DNA of 64,000 nt from Rhyzopertha dominica (taxonomy: Eukaryota > Arthropoda > Insecta > Coleoptera > Bostrichidae): NCBI GenBank assembly GCA_025024175.1, contig QCXZ01000041.1, forward strand, positions 13,759,786-13,823,785, in the 5' to 3' direction. Under the pieces are notes generated by a model. It made no database searches. It saw only the letters and a program-made list of their open reading frames with translations, and had not been told where the DNA came from. Position 1 is the stretch's first letter; each line of letters starts with the position of its first letter. Positions 56,040 to 64,000 of the stretch are shown piece after piece. The position numbers and the translations under genes were made by a program.

Positions 56040-58230
56040 TAACATTCTTCTTCGACCATTTCTAAGCAATCAACACTACAGACGCTAGTCGTCTATAAAT
56101 GACAATTTTAGTTTTGACGTCTGCCAGTCGGACATGCCCGTCAGAGCCTTTATACACCTTTATAACTCTACTTAAAGGCCAATTATTTCTAGGCAACCTA
56201 TTATCACCCAATACTACTAAATCATTTGTTTCTAAAGATTTATTGTTTTTGTACCACTTTGTTCTTTTTGTTAAAGTAGGAAGGTATTCTTTTAACCATC
56301 TGTTCCAAAATTTTTCCGATAATGTTTGAGCGAACTCCCATTGTTTCTTGAGATTCCATTTCTTTTCTATAAAAAGACTAGAAGGTTTTGCTGCACTGGA
56401 TGACCCTATTAAAAATGATTGGGTATAATACTCTCTAGATCTTTACTATCGCTAGAAACATATGTGAGTGTTCGACTATTAACTGTATGCTCAGCTTTTG
56501 TTTAGACAGTATATAGCACTTCCGGTCGCGGTAATGTTTCTTTTAAAGTCACTCCTAAAACGGTTTTGATACACCTCACCATTCGTTCCCAAGCTCCTCC
56601 CATAAGCGGACTCGCTGGTGGTATAAATTTCCATTCTATATCTTGGGCATACATTTCACTTTTAATTCTTTCAGCATCCAAATTCCTGATGCACTTATTC
56701 AGCTCCTTTTCTGCGCCATGTAGACTTGTACTGTTATCGCCAATAATTAAGAATGGCTGTCCTCTATGTGAAATAAACCTTCTAATGGCTAGAATAGCAG
56801 AATCAGTACTTAACGATTCTGCTACCTCAATTTGTACAGCTCTTACTGATAAACATGTAAACAAAACTCCATACCTGACCACTTTTCTTCTTCCTATTTT
56901 AACACTGTAACCTCCAAAATAATCCATACCAACGTAAACAAATGCTCTTTGAGCTAATGGCTGCGTTACCCTAAAATAAGGAAGTTGGACCATTAGCGGT
57001 ATTCTAGGAGACGCTTTCCGAATGCAACATTCAGGACACTGTCTCTCAGCATTGTTTATAGCCTTCCTCGCTTGCAAAATCCAAAATTTTTGCCTTAGTC
57101 CGTTCAAAACCAACTACTGTACTCCACCATGATTGCATTTCTTATGATAGTATTGTATTAGAAGCTTTGTCGAAAAGTGTATACCATCCAATATTATATG
57201 TCTGCTTGTTTCTTCTTGAAGCCCAGATGAATTGTCTGTCCTTCCTCCTAAACTTATTAGACACTAAGACTGGCGTAAGTTGAAATAATTTGCTACTCTT
57301 CTCTAAAGACTTTCCCTTTTTCAACAGTTCCAGTTCCTTTCCAAGGCATTCTTTTTGTACATTCTTAAAACAAATATTCTCTGCCTGTTTTATGTCACAT
57401 CTGGTTATAGCTTTGTTTGTTTTCATCTTTCTACATACTTTAGTAAAGTTAAGTACCATTGTCATGCTTCGTACGAAGGATACCCATGATGAAAACTTAT
57501 TTCTTCACATTTGATTAATAAAACTTCTTTTATTTCCAGGTTTATTTACTTTTCCTTCATCATTCGTGTTTTCCTTTGGCCAAAACTCTCTGGCAAGGTA
57601 TAAGAAACTCGGTCCTGTAAACCATCTAGATAGTGCTAAGTTTATTTCCTTTTCGTCTCTTGTTAGATCATCTGCAGAATTTTCCATTACTTTGGATCAC
57701 TTTTTCAATGAATTTCTCCCACCCGGTGTGCCACGAAGGTCTTGAAATTCCTAGCATTCGACAGTATCCAACATAAAACCGTTTTCGAATCACCAAAGAA
57801 TGTTTGTGTATAATACCTTTTGCTAGTCGACAACCAAGTGCTGCTTGTAGCTCCAAATGTGGAATAGACATAGGTTTTAATGGACTTACTTGAGTTTTTG
57901 ACATTACAAGTGAAATGTGCATATCACTACTATTGGAACTTTGAAAACGAAAGTATGCTACACACAGGGTTTCTCGCTAGCATTGTAAAAGACATGTAGC
58001 TGCAAACCAGAGTAATCCAATTTCATGTAACACCTAGGTATTTTCACATCTTTTAAGGATTTTAACTGAGATATCCAGTATGACCACTTCTTTCCTAGCC
58101 TTGGACATATTTTTTCATCCCAATTCACTCAACTTCTTCATAAATCTTGTAGTAACAGTTATAGTTTCTAGAAAAGTATTGAAGATTCATATAGAGTGTC
58201 AGGGAGTTTCATCCTCCTTCCTGTATTTCC
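56040..58230 (-). pseudogene. BEL/Pao pol relic 2 (RT end to integrase C-terminus)
   Basis: Minus-strand fragments in order: the RT end and RNase H start (58110-57905; 57922-57668 with SPLKPMSIPHLELQAALGCR), further RNase H (57687-57505, SADDLTRDEKEINLALSRWF), a connector (57465-57142), and the integrase zinc region (QCPECCIRKASPRIP). The integrase core (57113-56502) has VGMDYFGGYSVKIG, IGDNSTSLHGAEKEL and PASPLMGGAWERMVR. The C-terminal domain (56480-56090) has NDLVVLGDNRLPRNNWPLSR and VIKVYKGSDGHVRLADVKT. Frameshifts and stops lie between blocks, but the integrase core itself is open over 203 codons with its Asp and Glu positions kept. It is on the opposite strand to, and distinct from, the relic at 30-32 kb. 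Confidence 0.88.
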
Positions 58231-58390
58231 GACATAATCATTTCCTGTGTCAATCCTAGGAANTGTTTTTTAAATATAAACATCCCGTGAGCAGTCCATT
58301 TACTTGAGAACTTGGAACGAACTCCTTATGAACATATGCGATGTCNATCCAGTAACAGTAATGTTCCTCTCTCAGTAGTGCTCTGACCTC

Positions 58391-58633
58391 CTACAGTTCA
58401 TACCGATATGCTACTCCACATGTAGACTCCACTAAGCTCCCCATTTTGCTAGTAGGTCTGCTGTCCATGCCCTCAATATCTTGGTCTCTATAAACCCAAT
58501 CTAGAGTAACTCTGTTTTGTGCCTTTAAGATGTGAAGTGTATGTAGGCATTCATTTACCAACTTGGAGCGTATAGTCGTGATTTCCAAGACTGTGGCGCT
58601 GGCTGTCGGTCCCGATTCGTCCCTTCGTATCAC
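58391..58633 (-). pseudogene. Possible RNase H fragment of a non-LTR element
   Basis: An 80-residue minus frame contains HILKAQNRVTLDWVYRDQDI followed by EG, resembling the V.L.WVPGH.GI.GNE motif of RNase H in RNase H-bearing non-LTR elements, with several key residues changed. Short and diverged. Confidence 0.4.
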
Positions 58634-58646
58634 TGCTCTAATATAT

Positions 58647-58858
58647 AGTTACGTGTCTGAAAGCCCAGACGCCACCCCTAAGTGCATGGACTAGATAATA
58701 GGAACATTTAGATAACACCTACGTATTTAAGCCATAGGGAGTAAACATCCCTAACTCAGTATAATTCATGTGTTAGACTTGTTATGCTGCTGTTCATTTC
58801 TCTGTAACTTGTAATAAAAACTTTTTAAAAACACAAGTTCACGGAGAGATTATTTAAC
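58647..58858 (+). repeat. 5' LTR of errantivirus-like Ty3/Gypsy element
   Basis: About 212 bp, starting AGTTACGTGTCTG and ending TTATTTAAC, with AGTTA...TTAAC(T) ends as in errantiviruses. TATTTAAG near 58724 may be the core promoter and AATAAA lies at about 58813. It is followed by the primer-binding-like TGGCGCTGCGAACAGG. The left flank is ATAT. The 3' LTR is outside the window, so the boundaries are inferred. Confidence 0.7.
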
Positions 58859-59128
58859 TGGCGCTGCGAACAGGATTGTGTCACGGTTCGCGAAAAGTTA
58901 CCGGCGTGTTTCAACACCTTAGACGCAATCCACGACCCTGTGGGCAACTCGAGGAGAAGATCCTATTCGAAAAGTCGAGGGACAACCCCAAGAGCCGTAC
59001 CCACACCACGTCTATCGGAGACGAGGAGGAAATTCATCGAGAGACCTTGGACCGGACCGGGATGAAACTCCTTCCACTAGTCCTGTAAGTCTTTTGAGTT
59101 TCTTTCGTGCAATTATTACTGATATTTA

Positions 59129-60412
59129 ATGTCAGACTTTGACTCAGACGTAGAACTTGAATTAGTTGATAATTTAACCGACCTAATATCAAACAGTGCG
59201 TCCAGTAGTTCAAGCAAGTTTAAAGGTAAAAATTTAAAAGAACAACGCCCCAATCCGTATACTACAATGACTACTAACGGTCAAGTTACAAACCAAGTTA
59301 CGGCACCATCATTGATGCCGATTCAAATTAGCGAGCTTACAGCTCTTACAAATACACTCCCAGAATTCTATCCGGGAGGAAATTTGTCAACCTTCGTAAA
59401 CGCTGTAGATAATTTAATAAAATTTTTAGACAAAAAGTTAACGCTGAGCCAAGTCTACTTGTTTAATGTTTCTGTGCTAGCGAAAGTGAAAAATGAGGCC
59501 AGAGATTATTTAAATTTCCATAATGAAACTGAATGGTCAGGTATTAGAAGCGCGCTGTTAAGAAAATACGGTGACCAAAGAAATGAGGAAATTTTGCTCT
59601 CCGCTCTCAGGAGCACTGTACAAAAACAAAATGAAAGTTATTTAGAATATTACGATCGCGTCTTATTAGCGCAAAATGATCTGATGCAGTACGTGCAACT
59701 GCATGAGACAGATCAAAATATTATTGCATTCAAAAGACATTTTTATCAAAAACAAACGCTACAAGTATTTTGTTCCGGGCTTAATGACCCATATCATGAA
59801 TATTTGATGCATTTTGATTTAGTTTCCCTAGAAGAAGCTCTTAATAAATGTAGAATTTATGACAACAAAATTCAAGAACATAAATACATGAAATATTTAA
59901 GAAATAGTAATGACAAGCATAGACCTAATGTGCAAAAGAATAATCAACCTGCTAGAAACACCTTTAGTGGTCCAAGTTTTGCATTTAATCCGCGACCTCC
60001 GCAAATGCAAAACATACCACCTATGCGTTATTTACAACCACAGACTAATAACCAACAAAAAACGTTTGCAGGATCTGTCAATAAACCAATACCGCAATCT
60101 TCAAGATTACCTATGAATAAACAAAATTTTGGAACAAAACCGGGCTCGGCAATGTCAAGAAATACATTCAAACCGACACCAATGTCTGTTCAAACTTCCG
60201 TCCCAAACAATTTCAGACAAAACAATAATATTTTCCAAAGCACGTCCAGACCAACATTTGTTTCGGAGGAATTGTTTAACAATGAAGTAGATGTAGAAAC
60301 AAATGAGATCCCGATGTATAGCGAAATTAATTATGAAGAACAGTACATGGAAACCCCCCAAAACGAGGCAGAAAATTTTCATGTAACCGCCTCGGACGAA
60401 TGTCAAATTTAA
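59129..60412 (+). CDS. Gag of errantivirus-like Ty3/Gypsy element
   Basis: An intact 427-codon frame, MSDFDSDVELELVD start, TAA at 60410-60412. Gag forms the particle that packages element RNA in the cytoplasm. Central residues include ALTNTLPEFYPGGNLSTFVN, LRSTVQKQNESYLEYYDRVL and LEEALNKCRIYDNKIQEHKY, a pattern of insect gypsy gags. The C-terminal third is Asn/Gln/Pro-rich and has no CCHC zinc knuckle. Pol overlaps in the -1 frame. A heptamer A_AAT_TTT at 60373-60379 lies in the gag frame 31 nt before the stop codon and is a candidate -1 frameshift site. No lesion is seen. Confidence 0.9.
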   Translation: MSDFDSDVELELVDNLTDLISNSASSSSSKFKGKNLKEQRPNPYTTMTTNGQVTNQVTAPSLMPIQISELTALTNTLPEFYPGGNLSTFVNAVDNLIKFLDKKLTLSQVYLFNVSVLAKVKNEARDYLNFHNETEWSGIRSALLRKYGDQRNEEILLSALRSTVQKQNESYLEYYDRVLLAQNDLMQYVQLHETDQNIIAFKRHFYQKQTLQVFCSGLNDPYHEYLMHFDLVSLEEALNKCRIYDNKIQEHKYMKYLRNSNDKHRPNVQKNNQPARNTFSGPSFAFNPRPPQMQNIPPMRYLQPQTNNQQKTFAGSVNKPIPQSSRLPMNKQNFGTKPGSAMSRNTFKPTPMSVQTSVPNNFRQNNNIFQSTSRPTFVSEELFNNEVDVETNEIPMYSEINYEEQYMETPQNEAENFHVTASDECQI

Positions 60413-63400
60413 TAGACCTAAATAACATAGCCCACCAGTCAAAACTTCCTTTTTTCTACCTTCCAAATTTAAATCTTAAGGTTTTAATAGATTCGGGCGC
60501 GACAGATTCAATTATCAATCCAAATGCAGCAGAAAACTTTATCAACTTTTACTATAAGGAACCTTTTTCAGTCACCAGTATGAACAGAACATCAATTTCT
60601 CAAGATAATATAAAATTTCCTTTACTAAAGGAACTAGGAATTAATTCCCCATTAAAATTGCGTGTAATTGACTGGCATAAACGTTTTGATGTACTAATAG
60701 GTACTAAAGATTTAGAAAAATTTAAAGCTCAAATTGACTATGATTTAAAAAATTTGAAACTAAATGAGATAAATATCCCTTTTTACTTAGAGTATAATAG
60801 TAAAGAAGTAAGCTTAGATAATATAAACGCTAAAGTATTAAAGATACCTGTAAATATAGAAAGTGGTGAGGTAATTCTACCCCCAATAAAACTTAAACAT
60901 GATGTAATTACCCCTGAATGTATAGTTAAGGCCCACAATGGAATCTGTTCCATACCTAACCCCTTAGAAAATGAAAAAGTTAGTTTTCGCAAACGGGTGG
61001 AAACAGTTCCAGTTAATGTATACCAGGTAGAGACACCCGAAATAAAACAACAAAAATTCCCCAAAGTACATGAACTAATTAGGACCGATCATCTTAATTC
61101 CGAAGAAAAGAAAGCAATAATAGAGCTTTGTATTAAATTTAGAGACGTCTTCTACTACGAAAATACTGATTTAACATTCACCAATAAAGTCAAACACAAA
61201 ATTAGAACTACAAGTGACAACCCTGTATATGTAAAGTCATTCAGACACCCTAGAGCTATGCAGGAAGAAATACAAAATCAAATTCAGAAACTTTTGGACA
61301 ATAAAATAATTAGACCGTCAATATCCCCCTACAGTGCCCCCGTTTGGATTGTACCAAAAAAGATGGATGCGAGTGGCAAAAGAAAATACAGAATGGTTAT
61401 AGATTTTAGAAAATTAAATGAAATCACTGTTGAAGACAAATATCCATTACCACGAATTGACGAAATTCTGGATAATTTAGGCAAATGCGTTTATTTCACT
61501 ACCCTGGATCTTGCACAGGGATTTCATCAGATAGAATTAGACTCCGAATCAATAGAGAAAACCGCGTTTACTGTTAATAATGGGCATTATGAGTACCTCA
61601 GAATGCCTTTTGGTTTAAAAAACGCACCTGCCACATTTCAGAGAATGATGGACGAAGTTTTAAAAGATTACCTGTATAAGTTCTGTTTCGTGTATATGGA
61701 TGACGTTGTAATTTTTTCAAAATCACTTCAAGAACATCTATTACATATTCGGCAAATATTTAGCAGATTAAAAGAAGTCAACCTAAAAGTGCAATTAGAT
61801 AAATCTGAATTCCTCTGTAAAGAGGTTGCGTTTCTAGGACACGTAATAACACCGGAAGGCATTAAACCAAACCCCTCTAAGATAGAGGCTATTCAGAAGT
61901 ACCCCATACCTAAAACGACAAAAGAGATAAAAGCATTCCTAGGCCTAATTGGCTACTATCGCAGGTTTATCGCAAATTTCGCTAACATAACATCACCCAT
62001 GACTAAGTGCTTAAAAAAGGAAGCAAAAATAGATACAAACGACCCTGATTACTTAGAGTGTTTCCACTTATGCAAAGATTTACTCGTTAATGCACCTATT
62101 TTAAAATACCCAGACTTTTCAAAGCCATTCAAACTAACTACGGATGCTTCTAACATAGCTATTGGTGGTGTACTTAGTCAAAATAATCAGCCCATAGGAT
62201 ATTACTCTAGAACTTTGAATTCCGCAGAACGCAACTATAGTACAATAGAAAAGGAATTACTTGCAATTTTAGATTCGACTAAACATTTCAGACCATACCT
62301 TTATGGTAGGCGTTTTACTATAGAGACTGATCATAACCCGCTTGTTTGGCTATCGAAAATCAAAGAACCTAACTCCAGATTAATCCGATGGAAACTAAAA
62401 TTAGAGGAATTTGACTTTGAAATTGTTTATAAAAAAGGAAAGGAAAATAAAGTAGCCGATGCACTATCCCGTATCGAAATACATAATGATGAAACAGAAA
62501 CAAAATCAGTATTACCCGAAATACATGAAACACCAGATATAACAGACGAAGAGCTTGAGCAGTTAATAAATCAAAATCCCACATACAATCCGACAGACGA
62601 AGAAATAGAGAAAATTATAAACGAAATTATAACCCCTGACCCAAATATCGTAATCGATTTAGACGATATTCTTCTACCTTCAAATCCTGAATCAGACGAT
62701 AATACTGTACACTCTGTCCGTAATGAAGATGACGGAAAAATAATTCCAATTACAGATCAACCTGTTAATAACTTTTCGAATAGAATAATTTTGATGTTTG
62801 GTAAATACTACGAAATACGTTTTAAGCAACCTTTTAAGAAAAACCACTATACAATACTCATCAGAAACACAAACTTACAAGGTGATATACAACAAATGTT
62901 CAAAGAAATATTTAGACCAAACATGACATATGCAATATTCTCAAAAGAACAAGAATTAATTAAAGCTGTCCAAGATTTCAGCAAAACATTTCTCAATAAT
63001 AATGTAAAAATCTTTATTAGCACTAAATATCATAAAGATATTCTAAAAGAGGAGGAACAGAAGGACATAATAACTAGCTATCATAGTGAAACACATACTG
63101 GAATCAATGAAACTTATTCAAAACTACGTTCAGAATACTTTTGGCCTAATATGAAAGATATGATAGTTCACGAAATTAACACTTGCGACCTTTGCTTACA
63201 AGCCAAATATGAGAGAAATCCCTATAATGTTAAGCTGGGAGGTCCATTGTTAGCAAAGAAACCATTTGACACTATTCACTTAGATACGTTTACTTTCCAA
63301 AACTGTAAATTCTTAACAATAATTGACTCTTTCTCAAAATACGCCCAAGCTTATTATGTAAAAGATGGCACAGGCATAACTATCTTAAATAAGTTAAGGC

Positions 63401-64000
63401 ATTACTTTAGTCACCATAATTACCCAAAACGAATCGTCTGCGATGAAGGCCGTGAATTCTTCAATAGAACACTCAAAGAATATTGCAATATGCACAAAAT
63501 AGAATTACACTTTACCACCGTAGATAACCCGAATTCAAATAGTCCCATAGAAAGACTTCATTCTACATTAGTCGAAAAATTACGTATTTTACGACTTAAA
63601 AACCCTAAGGAAACTCCCCAAAATCAAATGATTACGGCAATCTTAATCTACAATCAATCAATTCATTCAGCCACTGGTTTTACTCCGTTTTCACTGCTGT
63701 ATGGCCCATATGAACATGAAAATGATTTCGATGTAAATTTAACTATTTATGAAGAATATAACAATAGACGTAAACAGGAACTAATACCATTTCTCAAAGA
63801 AGTTTATGATGAAACCTTCCAGAAAGAACAAAAGGTCCTAGCACAAAGAAATGCAAATAGAGAACCGGAACCCGAAATTAACACAGATACTTCAGTTTTT
63901 GTTAAAAAGAATAAACCAGGAAAAACTGATCCCCTTTACGAGAAAATTAACGTAACTAATAGAAAGAAAACAAAAATTATAGGTAAATCGGCCAAAAACA
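60400..64000 (+). CDS. Pol of errantivirus-like Ty3/Gypsy element, open past window end
   Basis: The -1 frame relative to gag is open from before 60373 to 64000 with no stop. The first ATG is at 60400, overlapping the gag end, but -1 frameshifting is the more usual route. Domains in order: protease (VLIDSGATDSII, about 60483-60518), reverse transcriptase (APVWIVPKKMD, RMVIDFRKLNE, LRMPFGLKNAPATFQRM, VYMDDVVIF near 61690), RNase H (LTTDASNIAIGGVLSQ near 62135, ETDHNPLVWL), integrase zinc finger (YHSETHTG to CDLCLQ, 63075-63200) and integrase core (HLDTF, IVCDEGREFF, SPIERLHS), then a C-terminal tail. All catalytic acidic residues seen are kept. Any third gene and the 3' LTR would lie beyond the window. 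Confidence 0.92.
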   Translation, partial: MSNLIDLNNIAHQSKLPFFYLPNLNLKVLIDSGATDSIINPNAAENFINFYYKEPFSVTSMNRTSISQDNIKFPLLKELGINSPLKLRVIDWHKRFDVLIGTKDLEKFKAQIDYDLKNLKLNEINIPFYLEYNSKEVSLDNINAKVLKIPVNIESGEVILPPIKLKHDVITPECIVKAHNGICSIPNPLENEKVSFRKRVETVPVNVYQVETPEIKQQKFPKVHELIRTDHLNSEEKKAIIELCIKFRDVFYYENTDLTFTNKVKHKIRTTSDNPVYVKSFRHPRAMQEEIQNQIQKLLDNKIIRPSISPYSAPVWIVPKKMDASGKRKYRMVIDFRKLNEITVEDKYPLPRIDEILDNLGKCVYFTTLDLAQGFHQIELDSESIEKTAFTVNNGHYEYLRMPFGLKNAPATFQRMMDEVLKDYLYKFCFVYMDDVVIFSKSLQEHLLHIRQIFSRLKEVNLKVQLDKSEFLCKEVAFLGHVITPEGIKPNPSKIEAIQKYPIPKTTKEIKAFLGLIGYYRRFIANFANITSPMTKCLKKEAKIDTNDPDYLECFHLCKDLLVNAPILKYPDFSKPFKLTTDASNIAIGGVLSQNNQPIGYYSRTLNSAERNYSTIEKELLAILDSTKHFRPYLYGRRFTIETDHNPLVWLSKIKEPNSRLIRWKLKLEEFDFEIVYKKGKENKVADALSRIEIHNDETETKSVLPEIHETPDITDEELEQLINQNPTYNPTDEEIEKIINEIITPDPNIVIDLDDILLPSNPESDDNTVHSVRNEDDGKIIPITDQPVNNFSNRIILMFGKYYEIRFKQPFKKNHYTILIRNTNLQGDIQQMFKEIFRPNMTYAIFSKEQELIKAVQDFSKTFLNNNVKIFISTKYHKDILKEEEQKDIITSYHSETHTGINETYSKLRSEYFWPNMKDMIVHEINTCDLCLQAKYERNPYNVKLGGPLLAKKPFDTIHLDTFTFQNCKFLTIIDSFSKYAQAYYVKDGTGITILNKLRHYFSHHNYPKRIVCDEGREFFNRTLKEYCNMHKIELHFTTVDNPNSNSPIERLHSTLVEKLRILRLKNPKETPQNQMITAILIYNQSIHSATGFTPFSLLYGPYEHENDFDVNLTIYEEYNNRRKQELIPFLKEVYDETFQKEQKVLAQRNANREPEPEINTDTSVFVKKNKPGKTDPLYEKINVTNRKKTKIIGKSAKN

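Noticed and set aside
60405..60411. AAATTTA as the gag-pol slippery site
   Set aside because: It is not in the gag reading frame (the triplets AAT TTA fall in the pol frame); the upstream A_AAT_TTT is correctly phased.

Overview
The window is AT-rich nuclear DNA from an animal, almost certainly an insect. It has spliced genes with short GT-AG introns, a tandem cluster of arthropod-type gustatory receptor (Gr, 7tm_7) genes, and insect-style transposons: BEL/Pao, errantivirus-like Ty3/Gypsy, mariner, hAT and Penelope-like elements. I cannot fix the order or species from sequence alone. A few N bases show it is an assembly.

Host genes. (1) The 3' end of the chromatin remodeller ISWI (three exons, 38-5508, +), covering the end of the helicase domain, HAND, SANT and SLIDE. 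(2) Three complete Gr genes on the + strand, GrA (18697-26083), GrB (28521-29869) and GrC (45050-46489). Each has five exons with introns of phase 1,0,0,0, and they encode about 383, 377 and 381 residues. They form one tandem family that transposons have pushed apart. GrA intron 1 has grown to 4.8 kb and holds gypsy, hAT and Penelope remains. Two further single-exon candidates (7621-7695 and 53967-54096, +) are weak.

Transposon landscape, left to right: a TTAA-flanked TIR element and a mariner relic in ISWI intron 1; a 673-bp repeat (family X); a palindromic MITE; two long-inverted-repeat elements (8.1-9.0 kb and 11.3-12.2 kb); a head-to-head Penelope-like pair with an exact 11-bp target duplication (15.4-16.7 kb); a Tc1/IS630-type relic; the inserts in GrA; an RTE-like non-LTR element (26.2-28.3 kb); a BEL/Pao relic (30.2-32.2 kb); a hAT transposase pseudogene (32.6-35.1 kb); a YqaJ-domain fragment; a multi-layer nest at 38.4-44.3 kb; a frameshifted gypsy with both LTRs (46.9-52.0 kb); an older gypsy relic; a second BEL/Pao relic (55.7-58.2 kb, -); and at the right edge an apparently undamaged errantivirus-like Ty3/Gypsy element (58.6 kb onward) whose pol frame runs open past the window end.

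The most interesting signal is a small repeat carrying complete type I hammerhead ribozymes. Three 90-nt copies (38438-38527 +, 43707-43796 -, 43859-43948 +) keep every core position, and one stem differs between copies in a way that keeps its pairing. Two of them sit as an inverted pair in a 438-bp unit (43690-44127) flanked by a 15-bp near-perfect target duplication. This fits an animal 'retrozyme'-like retroelement in a genome that also carries Penelope-like elements.
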